Of a stretch of 64,000 nt of DNA, positions 38,610 to 47,047 are shown piece after piece. How positions within the stretch are numbered: position 1 is the stretch's first letter; each line of letters opens with the position of its first letter. The position numbers and the translations under genes were made by a program. The DNA is from an uncultured Thiothrix sp. GTDB taxonomy: Bacteria > Pseudomonadota > Gammaproteobacteria > Thiotrichales > Thiotrichaceae. The notes beneath the pieces were generated by a model. That model was not told where the DNA came from. It saw only the letters and a program-made list of their open reading frames with translations, and searched no databases. The stretch is taken from contig NZ_CALMZC010000039.1 of assembly GCF_937873765.1 (NCBI RefSeq), positions 1-64,000 of the forward strand, written 5' to 3'.

Positions 38610-39407
38610 ATGGATTTAGAAGAACTCACCTTAGTGGTCGTAGATATTGCTCAAGCTGCTGGTCAAGCCATTCTGCAAGTCTACGAATCTGCTGATTTTA
38701 ACATTGAACAAAAAGAGGATCATTCTCCACTGACTGCTGCTGATTTAGCTTCGCACCATACCATCTTAGAAGCTTTACAAGTCTTAACACCGCAGTATCC
38801 CGTTCTTTCGGAGGAGTCAGCGACGCTGCCTTTTACCACCCGCAGTCAATGGCAAACTTATTGGTTAGTTGATCCTTTGGATGGTACACGCGAGTTTATT
38901 AAGCGTAATGGTGAATTTAGCGTGTTGATTGCGTTAATTCACAAACATGAGCCTGTATTGGGGGTAGTCCATGCGCCCGTTCTGCACAAGACTTGGTATG
39001 CAAGTTTAGGGAATGGTGCTTATTTGCAATCGGCACAAAACGAGCCTGAGGGCTTACAGGTGCGTGAGCCTAGTGAGATCATAACAGTAGTAGGCAGTCG
39101 TTCGCATGCAGGCGATTCACTGACAGACTTCCTTAAGCAGTTTGAGCATTATGAGTTGCTTTCCATGGGCAGTATCTTAAAGGCTTGTTTAGTAGCCGAA
39201 GGGAAGGCCGATATTTATCCACGTTTAGGTAACACTTCGGAATGGGATACCGCTGCCGCACAGATTATTGTGGAAGAGGCGGGTGGGTCGCTGCTAGATC
39301 TGTATGGACAAGCTTTGCGCTATAACACCAAAGAATCTTTACTTAATCCACATTTTATTGTGCGTGGTAATAATTGTTTTGGACAAAGCGATTCGCCAAA
39401 TCATTGA
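38610..39407 (+). CDS. cysQ: 3'(2'),5'-bisphosphate nucleotidase CysQ
   Basis: The 265-residue protein belongs to the inositol monophosphatase superfamily. Metal-binding motifs are VLSEESA, WLVDPLDGTREFIKRNGEFSV and SEWDTAAAQIIVEEAGG. It removes the 3'-phosphate of PAP and related nucleotides left from sulfate assimilation or acyl-carrier chemistry. The frame stays open up to 38499, but homology starts at MDLEELT, so I use ATG 38610. The upstream DUF1800 gene is divergent. Confidence 0.93.
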   Translation: MDLEELTLVVVDIAQAAGQAILQVYESADFNIEQKEDHSPLTAADLASHHTILEALQVLTPQYPVLSEESATLPFTTRSQWQTYWLVDPLDGTREFIKRNGEFSVLIALIHKHEPVLGVVHAPVLHKTWYASLGNGAYLQSAQNEPEGLQVREPSEIITVVGSRSHAGDSLTDFLKQFEHYELLSMGSILKACLVAEGKADIYPRLGNTSEWDTAAAQIIVEEAGGSLLDLYGQALRYNTKESLLNPHFIVRGNNCFGQSDSPNH

Positions 39408-39494
39408 GCTTCGCACGGCTAAATTCAGAGTGACCCTGACAGTGTTTAGCCGTTGTGTTCTAATACGTCTCTTTTCGACTTAAGCTTAAGTGAA

Positions 39495-40184
39495 ATGAAT
39501 ACTCTTCATCCGCTGCGCCAAATTAAAAGTTTTGTCTTAAGACAAGGCCGTTTGACTAAAGGGCAGGAACAAGCCTTGCAAACAGGCTGGCCTTGTTTTG
39601 GCATAGATGAGACTAGTGAGTTGTTAGACTTTTCAGCTTTGTTTGGTAACAAAGCTCCTGTTACCTTGGAAATTGGTTTTGGGAATGGCGAGAGTCTAGC
39701 GCAAATGGCGTTAGCAGCACCAACGCGTAATTTTCTGGGGATTGAAGTACATACACCGGGAGTTGGGCATTTATTGCATTTAGTACAAAAGCATCAACTC
39801 ACCAATGTACGGGTGATGAATACTGATGCAGTTGAGATTATTCAGCAACGTATTCCAGAAAGCTCCTTGGATCGTGTACAAATCTATTTTCCTGATCCTT
39901 GGCACAAGAAGCGTCATAATAAACGCCGGATTATTCAAGCTGAGTTTGTGAACTTACTGGCGACTCGTTTGCAAACAAGAGGCCTCTTACATTTAGCCAC
40001 GGATTGGGAGGGTTACGCAACAGCGATGGCTGAAGTGATGCAAGCTAGCCCTGATTTTCAAACGGCCAATCCAACGGGTGAAGCTTTTTCCCCCCGCCCT
40101 GAATTTCGGCCTTTGACAAAGTTTGAGCAACGTGGCTTAAAGCTGGGGCATGGAGTTTGGGATTTGCTTTATCTTAAAAACTAG
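39495..40184 (+). CDS. trmB: tRNA (guanine-N7-)-methyltransferase
   Basis: A 229-residue SAM-dependent enzyme. The family motifs are LEIGFGNGESLAQMA (SAM binding), FPDPWHKKRHNKRR (with the catalytic Asp and basic tRNA-binding residues) and TDWEGYA. It makes m7G46 in tRNAs. The open frame reaches 39453 (GTG), but ATG 39495 agrees with the usual N-terminus. Confidence 0.95.
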   Translation: MNTLHPLRQIKSFVLRQGRLTKGQEQALQTGWPCFGIDETSELLDFSALFGNKAPVTLEIGFGNGESLAQMALAAPTRNFLGIEVHTPGVGHLLHLVQKHQLTNVRVMNTDAVEIIQQRIPESSLDRVQIYFPDPWHKKRHNKRRIIQAEFVNLLATRLQTRGLLHLATDWEGYATAMAEVMQASPDFQTANPTGEAFSPRPEFRPLTKFEQRGLKLGHGVWDLLYLKN

Positions 40185-40310
40185 CTGCTGTACTTGGCTA
40201 TGACCGATACTCCGCTAAATATAACAGCTTAATCTTACAGGCTTACTCAGAAAAATAATTGTTTGCTATTGGTTCTAGTCACACATGACTTTAGTGACTG
40301 GGACGGATAG

Positions 40311-41126
40311 ATGTTCAGTAAGCTTAAATTTTTAATCGTTTTCCTTCTATTTGTCCCCGTTTGGACGGCTGCGCTAGCACCACCTTTTAAGGTTACTGTT
40401 GATCCAGCTTGGAAAGCCGCTGATCCTAAAGACGTCCAAGCTGTCTTGGACTCTACAATTCTTGCCATCGCGCCCTATATTGGTAATCGGCATTTGGATC
40501 CAATTAGGGTCAAAAATGAGGAAAAGGGGCCTATTTCTTTATATGAGCGAGATTCCAAGGGTGACTACATAGTGCTCTTGGATGTGCATGGACGCTATTG
40601 GTCACAATTGGCCTATCAGTTCTCCCACGAAACGTGTCATTTATTGAGTAATTACGATCTAGCACCCAATAATGTCTCCAAGCAGCAATGGTTTGAAGAG
40701 TCGTTGTGTGAGGCTTTTAGCTTATTCAGTTTGGGCAAGTTAGCGGATCAGTGGGAGATTAATCCACCCTATCCAAACTGGAAAGAGTATGCGCCAGAGT
40801 TGCGCAAATACTTGGCAGATATGATGAAACAAGATCACCGCAGTTTTGCACCTAAGCTTTCTAATTGGTACAAACAAAATAAGTCCTTATTTGAAGCTGA
40901 TCCTTATGCACAAGACCGCAGTTTAAATGAGAAAATGGCTTCACACTTGTTCAAGGTCTTTGCCAAACAACCGGAAACTTGGGCAGCAATTAATTACATA
41001 AACCTAGGGGATGACAGTCAAGACAAGTCTTTAGCGAAGTATTTGAAAGATTGGCATGATAATACTCCAGTCAATTTGCGTGCTCCGATCAAAGAAATTC
41101 AGCAGCAGCTAGGTATCAAAGAATAA
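40311..41126 (+). CDS. Secreted putative zinc metallopeptidase (HExxH)
   Basis: The 271-residue protein has a signal peptide (FLIVFLLFVPVWTAALA). A single HExxH motif is seen in FSHETCHLLSN, and a downstream Glu in WFEESLCEAFSLFSL could be the third zinc ligand, as in gluzincins. No other family features are recognised. It would be a periplasmic or secreted protease of unknown target. It is followed by a degenerate M23-like gene and the tol cluster. Confidence 0.65.
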   Translation: MFSKLKFLIVFLLFVPVWTAALAPPFKVTVDPAWKAADPKDVQAVLDSTILAIAPYIGNRHLDPIRVKNEEKGPISLYERDSKGDYIVLLDVHGRYWSQLAYQFSHETCHLLSNYDLAPNNVSKQQWFEESLCEAFSLFSLGKLADQWEINPPYPNWKEYAPELRKYLADMMKQDHRSFAPKLSNWYKQNKSLFEADPYAQDRSLNEKMASHLFKVFAKQPETWAAINYINLGDDSQDKSLAKYLKDWHDNTPVNLRAPIKEIQQQLGIKE

Positions 41127-41292
41127 ACGAGTGACTTATTAACGAACTAGGTGCAAATCGTCGGTAGAAGTTTATTTCCTAGCGTTTTTGTGTGAAATTA
41201 AGAAAAAAATAGCTGAACTTTTCAACGAAACACACATCTGTAATGGGTATGGAGGTTGCCTTACATACGCGATAAAACGAGAGGGCTGAGCG

Positions 41293-41844
41293 ATGCAAAA
41301 ACCATTATTATTCTTAGGCGCACTCACCATCTTTATGATGGGTTATTGGATCCCCGAAGATCGCCATGTGCCAGTGGAAGGTGCTAAACCTTATGATTGG
41401 AACCCTGCTGCTTATTGGTATATAGGCGGCCAAAATGCACAAAAAGGTATTAATATTTTCGCGCGTGAAGGCACGCCGGTGGTCGCAAGCACCAGCGGCT
41501 GGGTGGTTTATAGTGAAAATAATCCTGAAGGCAACAACACCGTCTTAGTACTAGGTTCTAAGTGGCGCTTACACAATTATGCGAACTTAGAAAAAGTTGA
41601 TGTTAAGCCGGGAAGTTGGGTAAAAACGGGTGAGCAAATTGGCGCGGTAGGTTTGCCTAACAAAGATGCAAAGCGTCCTGCTAATTTGTACTATTCAATT
41701 CGCAGCTTGTCACCACAAGTGTCTGAGTTAAAACCAGAAAAGCCATTTTGGCTGGATCAAGTATTCTATGTAAATCCACATAAATTCTTGACTGAATATC
41801 AATCTAGTGATGCTGAAGCAGCTCATGCTGAGCCAGCACACTAA
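41293..41844 (+). CDS. M23/LytM-like domain protein without the metal ligands
   Basis: A 183-residue protein with an N-terminal membrane segment or signal. KGINIFAREGTPVVASTSGW and VKPGSWVKTGEQIGAVG follow the LytM fold. The zinc-binding residues are missing: the HxGxD site is replaced by KGINI, and the last HxH site reads YYSIR. It is thus likely a non-catalytic LytM factor that activates amidases or binds the wall, which is an inference. The start has GAGAGGG upstream. Confidence 0.7.
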   Translation: MQKPLLFLGALTIFMMGYWIPEDRHVPVEGAKPYDWNPAAYWYIGGQNAQKGINIFAREGTPVVASTSGWVVYSENNPEGNNTVLVLGSKWRLHNYANLEKVDVKPGSWVKTGEQIGAVGLPNKDAKRPANLYYSIRSLSPQVSELKPEKPFWLDQVFYVNPHKFLTEYQSSDAEAAHAEPAH

Positions 41845-41953
41845 CTACTGATTAGATTTGAATTTTTGCTAAAATATAGAGTGAAAACTCAAAGTCTATA
41901 ATCGGCGCATAAATTAATTGGTAGGCTTCTACCTTTTTCATTATCCTTGCGCC

Positions 41954-42400
41954 ATGAAAACTGAAACGACTGAACATTTACACGGCTTTATCCTGCCAGT
42001 CCGAGTTTATTATGAAGATACGGATGCGGGCAGAGTGGTCTATCACAGTAATTATATTAACTTTATGGAGCGTGCTCGTACTGAGTGGTTACGCTCCTTA
42101 GGTTATGAGCAAGACACTCTCATCCATGAGCAAGGCATTGTGTTTGTGGTGCGCAGCTTACAAGTGGATTATCTCAAGCCTGCTTTATTCAATGATCTCT
42201 TACAAGTCGAAGCTGCTATCCATGAGCTAGGGCGAACTAGTGTCCACTTTCGGCAAAATATCTGGCGCATGAACAAACATGAAAATGCACGTGAACATTT
42301 AATCGCAGGCATAGTCAGAGTGGTTTGTGTAGATGCCGAGAGTTTCCGGCCAAAACCAATTCCAGCAGAAATTCGAGGTAAGTTCAGCGGTGAGCACTGA
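41954..42400 (+). CDS. ybgC: Acyl-CoA thioesterase YbgC of the Tol-Pal cluster
   Basis: A hot-dog-fold thioesterase of 148 residues. YYEDTDAGRVVYHSNYINFMERART is the classic motif with the catalytic Asp. It is always found first in tol-pal clusters. Start ATG 41954 (MKTETTEH) is chosen because the upstream TTG 41918 adds residues without homology. It overlaps tolQ by 11 bases. Confidence 0.93.
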   Translation: MKTETTEHLHGFILPVRVYYEDTDAGRVVYHSNYINFMERARTEWLRSLGYEQDTLIHEQGIVFVVRSLQVDYLKPALFNDLLQVEAAIHELGRTSVHFRQNIWRMNKHENAREHLIAGIVRVVCVDAESFRPKPIPAEIRGKFSGEH

Positions 42401-43076
42401 TTTATCGATTTTGCATTTAATTTTTAATGCAAGTTTAGTCGTCAAAATTGTCATGGGGTTACTGGTGGTGGCTTCTTTGCTTTCATGGACGTTGATTATC
42501 GTGAAGTCCAGCAAGCTCAAACAAGCACGTCGCCAAGCAGAGCAGTTTGAAGAACGTTTTTGGAGTGGTATTTCTTTACCTGCACTCTATGATGAACTCG
42601 CTAAAGCTCCACAACGTACAGGTTTAGCGCGTATTTTTTACGATGGTTTTCATGAATATCGCAGGCTGAGCCAATTAGATAATGCGAATAGCCTCCCCAT
42701 CACTGAAGCTGTTCAACGCTCAATGCGTGTCGCTGCATCTAAGGAAATTGATGGTTTAGAGCAAAACTTAGCTTTTCTAGCCACGGTTGGTTCAACGAGT
42801 CCGTATGTAGGCTTGTTTGGCACTGTATGGGGTATCATGAACTCCTTTTTATCCTTAGGGAAAATGCAACAAGCCACTCTAGCTGTCGTTGCTCCCGGTA
42901 TTGCGGAAGCCCTGATTGCGACGGCCATTGGCTTATTTGCTGCGATTCCTGCGGTGATTGCTTACAACCGCTTTGTTGAGCATGTGGATCGTTTGGTGGT
43001 CAACTACGATAATTTCCGCGAGGAATTTACCGCCTTGTTGGAACGTCATGCTGCGACTCAACAGGTGCGGCGATGA
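42390..43076 (+). CDS. tolQ: Tol-Pal system proton channel subunit TolQ
   Basis: This inner-membrane protein has 228 residues and three membrane helices; VGSTSPYVGLFGTVWGIMNSF is the MotA/TolQ/ExbB signature. With TolR it uses the proton gradient to energise TolA. I start it at GTG 42390 (VSTDLSILHL), which fits TolQ length and sits in the ybgC stop overlap; the frame upstream is ybgC in another phase. Confidence 0.95.
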   Translation: MSTDLSILHLIFNASLVVKIVMGLLVVASLLSWTLIIVKSSKLKQARRQAEQFEERFWSGISLPALYDELAKAPQRTGLARIFYDGFHEYRRLSQLDNANSLPITEAVQRSMRVAASKEIDGLEQNLAFLATVGSTSPYVGLFGTVWGIMNSFLSLGKMQQATLAVVAPGIAEALIATAIGLFAAIPAVIAYNRFVEHVDRLVVNYDNFREEFTALLERHAATQQVRR

Positions 43077-43483
43077 AACGCACCCGTAAGTCGATGGCGC
43101 AAATGAATGTGGTGCCGTATATCGACGTAATGTTGGTTTTATTGGTGATTTTTATGGTTACTGCACCAATGTTGCAATCAGGCGTGGCCATTGATGCACC
43201 GGATGCGGATGCTGCTGTACTACAATCGGATAATCAGCAGGAACCTTTAATAATTTTAGTTGATCAAAGAGGGCAATACCTGTTGCAAGATGGTGACAGA
43301 TTGAGTTCTAAACAACTGGATAATTATGTAGCGCAACAATTAGTAGGCAAACGTAATAAGGCGGTGAATATTCGTGCTGATGCCGGTGTTGAGTACCAAT
43401 ATGTGATGACGGCGATGGTTGCAGCTCAAAAAGCGGGGGCTACAGCTATCAATTTGTTGGCTGATCCTGTTAAACCTAAGTGA
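43073..43483 (+). CDS. tolR: Tol-Pal system protein TolR
   Basis: A 136-residue protein of the ExbD/TolR family: one N-terminal membrane helix (MNVVPYIDVMLVLLVIFMV) with the proton-relay Asp in YIDVMLVL, then a periplasmic domain. The start overlaps tolQ by 4 bases. Confidence 0.95.
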   Translation: MKRTRKSMAQMNVVPYIDVMLVLLVIFMVTAPMLQSGVAIDAPDADAAVLQSDNQQEPLIILVDQRGQYLLQDGDRLSSKQLDNYVAQQLVGKRNKAVNIRADAGVEYQYVMTAMVAAQKAGATAINLLADPVKPK

Positions 43484-43540
43484 ACAGCCTGCTAAACAAT
43501 AAGGTTTTAAATGTGCAGGAACGGTAGAAATCAATAAGCC

Positions 43541-45070
43541 ATGTTCAAAGAACTGCTGAAAAATCCGGTTGCTCTGTTTTGGGCAATTGTCATTCATATT
43601 ATTGTGTTGATTCTGCTGATTATAGGCTTTCAAATGAATAAGCAGCCTAAGCCACCAGCAGAATCAGTGGCTGTGCAAGTGAAGGGTTTGCAGCCTTTAG
43701 CAGAAGCTCAAACTGCCAGTACTGAGGCTCCCTATACGTTGGAGGAGCCTAAAATTCAGCCTGAGCTTAGCGAGCCAAGTGCTAACCAAAAACAGCAAGA
43801 GCAAAATCAAAAACTGCGCGAGCAAGCGCGGCGTGAAGCTATTGCTGAGGCGGAAGCACTGGCTAAAGCTGAAAAAGAAGCTGAACGTAGGCGGCTTGCT
43901 GAGGAAAAAAAGCAAGCCCAACTTGAGCAAGCTGCTTTAGAGCAAGCACGCAAAGAAGCAGAGACCGAGCGTAAACGACAAGAAGCTGAAGAGCGTCAAG
44001 CCGAGCGTGAACGTCAGCAAGCTTTAGAGGAAGAGCGCCAAGCCGAGCGTGAGCGTAAAGAGCAAGCTAAAAAGGAGCTGGAGGAAGAGCGTCGCCAAGC
44101 GGATGAAGCCGAACAAGCTTTGGCTGAAAAAAAGCGCGAACAAGAAAAAGTTGAAGCACAAGAGCGCAAAGAAGCGGTGGAGCGTGAATTGGCTCGTGAA
44201 AAACGTAAAGCGGAAGAAGCGGAAAAACAATTAGCACAAGAGCGGGAAGAGCGCCAAAAAGCTGAGCAAGAATGGGAAGAAAAACAAAAGCAATTACAAG
44301 CTGAGCGTGATGCCGAACAACAAGCTTTAATTAAAAAAGTGGAAGAGGAAGCCCGCAAGAAAAAAGAAGAAGACGAAAAACGCGAAGCGGCTGAAATTGA
44401 GCAAAAAATCAAAGAAGCGACTGAGAAACGCTTAGCCGATGAGAAAAAGCGCCAAGAAGAAAAAGAATTAGCTGAAAAGCGCGCTGCCTACCAAGAAAAA
44501 TGGAAAGCTGAACAGGAAAAGCTCAAGCAAGAAGCTGAAGATAAGGCGAAAGCAGAAGCAGCGGCTAAACGTAAATCTGAAGAGGAGCGTAAGCTAGCGG
44601 AATCAAAAACCCGCGAAGAACAAGAGCGTCGCTTACGTGAAAGTAGCGAGCGTGCGCGTGAGCAGAGTGAGCGCGAAAAAGCGCAAGCAGAGGCTAAAGC
44701 GAAAGCCGAAGCTGAAGAAAAGGCTCAGCAAGCGGCGGCTGAAAAAGCGCGAAAAGAAGCTGAAGCTAAGCAAAATACAGGCCCTAGCTCACAAGCTATC
44801 GAGAATGCCGCTCTTGCTTGGGGGGCGCAAATTAAACGCCGCGTGAGTTCGCGTTGGAATCAACCTGCGGATACTTTTGGCATGCGTGCTACGGTTTCTC
44901 TGTCGATCAAGCCACCGGGTAATATTCGTGAATTGCGAGTCACGGATTGCAATGGTAGCCCACAATTTTGTGATTCTTTGATGGCTGCTTTGTATAAGTC
45001 TGAGCCTTTTCCTGAGCCAGATCTACCAGAACTTTATAATCAAAATTTAAGATTAATTTTTGAGCCATAA
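43541..45070 (+). CDS. tolA: Tol-Pal system protein TolA
   Basis: A 509-residue protein in the usual three domains: a single N-terminal membrane helix (ALFWAIVIHIIVLILLI), a long Lys/Glu/Ala/Arg helical domain II (about residues 75-410), and a C-terminal domain III (AALAWGAQIKRRVSSRWNQP and LRVTDCNGSPQF with a Cys pair). It links TolQR to TolB and Pal across the periplasm. Domain II is longer than in E. coli TolA (421 residues in total), which could fit a wider periplasm. The low-complexity domain produces several shadow frames on both strands. Confidence 0.93.
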   Translation: MFKELLKNPVALFWAIVIHIIVLILLIIGFQMNKQPKPPAESVAVQVKGLQPLAEAQTASTEAPYTLEEPKIQPELSEPSANQKQQEQNQKLREQARREAIAEAEALAKAEKEAERRRLAEEKKQAQLEQAALEQARKEAETERKRQEAEERQAERERQQALEEERQAERERKEQAKKELEEERRQADEAEQALAEKKREQEKVEAQERKEAVERELAREKRKAEEAEKQLAQEREERQKAEQEWEEKQKQLQAERDAEQQALIKKVEEEARKKKEEDEKREAAEIEQKIKEATEKRLADEKKRQEEKELAEKRAAYQEKWKAEQEKLKQEAEDKAKAEAAAKRKSEEERKLAESKTREEQERRLRESSERAREQSEREKAQAEAKAKAEAEEKAQQAAAEKARKEAEAKQNTGPSSQAIENAALAWGAQIKRRVSSRWNQPADTFGMRATVSLSIKPPGNIRELRVTDCNGSPQFCDSLMAALYKSEPFPEPDLPELYNQNLRLIFEP

Positions 45071-45072
45071 CT

Positions 45073-46320
45073 ATGAAACGCCAATTGATTGTATTGTTAG
45101 TATTAGTCAGCGGCTTATTTGCCTCATTGACAAGTCGTGCTGAATTGGTGATCCGTATTACCGATGGTACCAATGACGGGATTCCTGTGATGATCGTACC
45201 GTTTCAAGGCGGTGATCTAGCGGGAGTGATTGAAGCAGATTTACAGCGGACGGGTTTATTTACCTTAATTGATCCGGCTAAGGCTGGTCAAGCCTTAGCG
45301 ATGGGACAGCCTTTCCAAACCGAACCTTTGCGCGCGAGCGGTGCCGAATATGTCATTGTCGGTAAGCAGGCTGGCTCCTTGGAGTTTGAAATCTTGAATG
45401 CCGCAACCGGTAAACGCACGGCGGGTTATCGAATTGCGCAGATTGCGAGTACCCGTCGGATGGGGCATAAAGCTGCTGATTTAATTTTCGAGCGTTTGAC
45501 TGGCAAGCGTGGTGCCTTTGATACTCAAGTCGCTTATGTATCTGCTAGTGGCCCCGCCAAAGCGCAAACTTATCAACTAATTGTGGCTGATGCGGATGGT
45601 TTTAATCCACGTACTATTCTGCGCTCTAATAAGCCTGTAATGTCACCCAGTTGGTCGCCTGATGGCAATCGTTTGGCGTATGTTTCGTTTGAAAGTAATC
45701 GTTCGGTGATTTATACGCAGGATTTAGTTTCTGGTGAGAAACGCACCATTGCAGATCATCCGGGGATGAATGCAGCGCCTGCATGGTCACCCGATGGGCG
45801 TTTAATTGCCATGAGCTTATCCCAAGAAGGTAATCCTGATATTTATTTGATGGATGCTCATGGCGGTGGTTTGCGCCAGATCACCACCTCTAAAGCGATT
45901 GAGACTGAGCCGGCTTGGGCAAATAACAATACTTTAATTTATACCTCAGACCAAAGTGGTAGCCCACAGTTGTATCGGACGACAGTCGCTGGCGGTGAGG
46001 GTTCACGTTTAACTTTCACAGGTGAATATAATGCTGCACCTAGTGTAGTAGGCAATATAGTGGCAATGGTGCGGGATATTGGTAGTACTAATCGGATTGC
46101 TTTAATGAATGCCTCATCCAGTGATTCTAAGCTGGTATCAGAAGGGACTTATGATGAGTCTCCTTCGTTAGCACCGAATGGTGAAATGGTGGTTTATGCC
46201 ACCGAAGCGGGTGGGCGCGGTGTCTTAGCAGTGGCTAGCGCTAATGGCAAGGCGCGTCAGGTGTTGGCTACTCAAGTCGATGATGTGCGTGATCCCGCAT
46301 GGTCTCCTTATTTAGATTAA
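45073..46320 (+). CDS. tolB: Tol-Pal system periplasmic protein TolB
   Basis: The 415-residue protein has a signal peptide, an N-terminal alpha/beta domain and a C-terminal six-bladed beta-propeller with repeats such as SPSWSPDGNRLAYVS and APAWSPDGRLIAMS. It binds Pal and TolA. It starts 2 bases after the tolA stop. Confidence 0.96.
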   Translation: MKRQLIVLLVLVSGLFASLTSRAELVIRITDGTNDGIPVMIVPFQGGDLAGVIEADLQRTGLFTLIDPAKAGQALAMGQPFQTEPLRASGAEYVIVGKQAGSLEFEILNAATGKRTAGYRIAQIASTRRMGHKAADLIFERLTGKRGAFDTQVAYVSASGPAKAQTYQLIVADADGFNPRTILRSNKPVMSPSWSPDGNRLAYVSFESNRSVIYTQDLVSGEKRTIADHPGMNAAPAWSPDGRLIAMSLSQEGNPDIYLMDAHGGGLRQITTSKAIETEPAWANNNTLIYTSDQSGSPQLYRTTVAGGEGSRLTFTGEYNAAPSVVGNIVAMVRDIGSTNRIALMNASSSDSKLVSEGTYDESPSLAPNGEMVVYATEAGGRGVLAVASANGKARQVLATQVDDVRDPAWSPYLD

Positions 46321-46345
46321 TGCTATGAACGAGGGAGTAATAGCA

Positions 46346-47047
46346 ATGCATCGTAAACTTCTTTTAAGTTGTATGTTAGCGGTTGGAGTTTTAAGTGGCT
46401 GTCAAACAGCCCCACGGCCACTAGAGCCTATTCCTGATATTAATGCTTTCGGTGGTGCAGGTGGCGTTGGCCAAGGTGGTACGGGGCAAGTAGGTACTGG
46501 TCAAGGCCAAGGTGGTATGGGTGGAAATGGTCAGTATAGCCACGGTGCTGGCGGACGAAATCCACAGGGCGGTCAAGGTGGTGCTGGTCAGTACGGTGGT
46601 AATGGTCAAGGTCAAGGCGGCTATGGGCAGGGGGGATACGGTGGTGCTGGGATGGCAGGGCAAGGTAATAGCCCTTATACCCCTGCGGACTTAAATAACC
46701 CTAGCAGTATTCTTGCACAGCGCGTTATTTACTTCGATTATGACCAAGCGCGTATCCGTGCTGAGTATTTGCCAGTACTAGAAGCACATGCTTCGTTATT
46801 AAGCGCTTATCCTAATTTAAGGGTTAGACTTGAAGGACATGCAGACGAACGTGGTTCACGTGAGTACAATGTAGCTTTGTCAGAACGTCGGGGTTATTCG
46901 GTACGTGACTACATGGCGGCGCGAGGGCTGAAAAATCAGCAAGCTGAAATAGTGGGTTATGGGGAAGAAGTACCCGCTTCACTGGGGCATGGTGAGAAAT
47001 CATGGAGTGAAAACCGCCGAGTTGAAATTATTTATGTAGGAGAATGA
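46346..47047 (+). CDS. pal: Peptidoglycan-associated lipoprotein Pal with long Gly-rich linker
   Basis: This 233-residue lipoprotein has lipobox LSGC. Residues about 35-108 are a Gly/Gln/Asn-rich low-complexity linker (GQGGYGQGGYGGAG and similar) that ordinary Pal lacks. The OmpA-like domain follows, with YFDYDQARI and the peptidoglycan-binding HADERGSREYNVALSERRG. It anchors the outer membrane to the wall. ATG 46346 has GAGGGAG upstream and keeps the lipoprotein signal at the right length. Confidence 0.92.
   Translation: MHRKLLLSCMLAVGVLSGCQTAPRPLEPIPDINAFGGAGGVGQGGTGQVGTGQGQGGMGGNGQYSHGAGGRNPQGGQGGAGQYGGNGQGQGGYGQGGYGGAGMAGQGNSPYTPADLNNPSSILAQRVIYFDYDQARIRAEYLPVLEAHASLLSAYPNLRVRLEGHADERGSREYNVALSERRGYSVRDYMAARGLKNQQAEIVGYGEEVPASLGHGEKSWSENRRVEIIYVGE

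Noticed and set aside
43697-44846. Several open frames on both strands inside tolA
   Set aside because: They are shadows of the Lys/Glu/Ala-rich domain II and have no homology or ribosome-binding sites.
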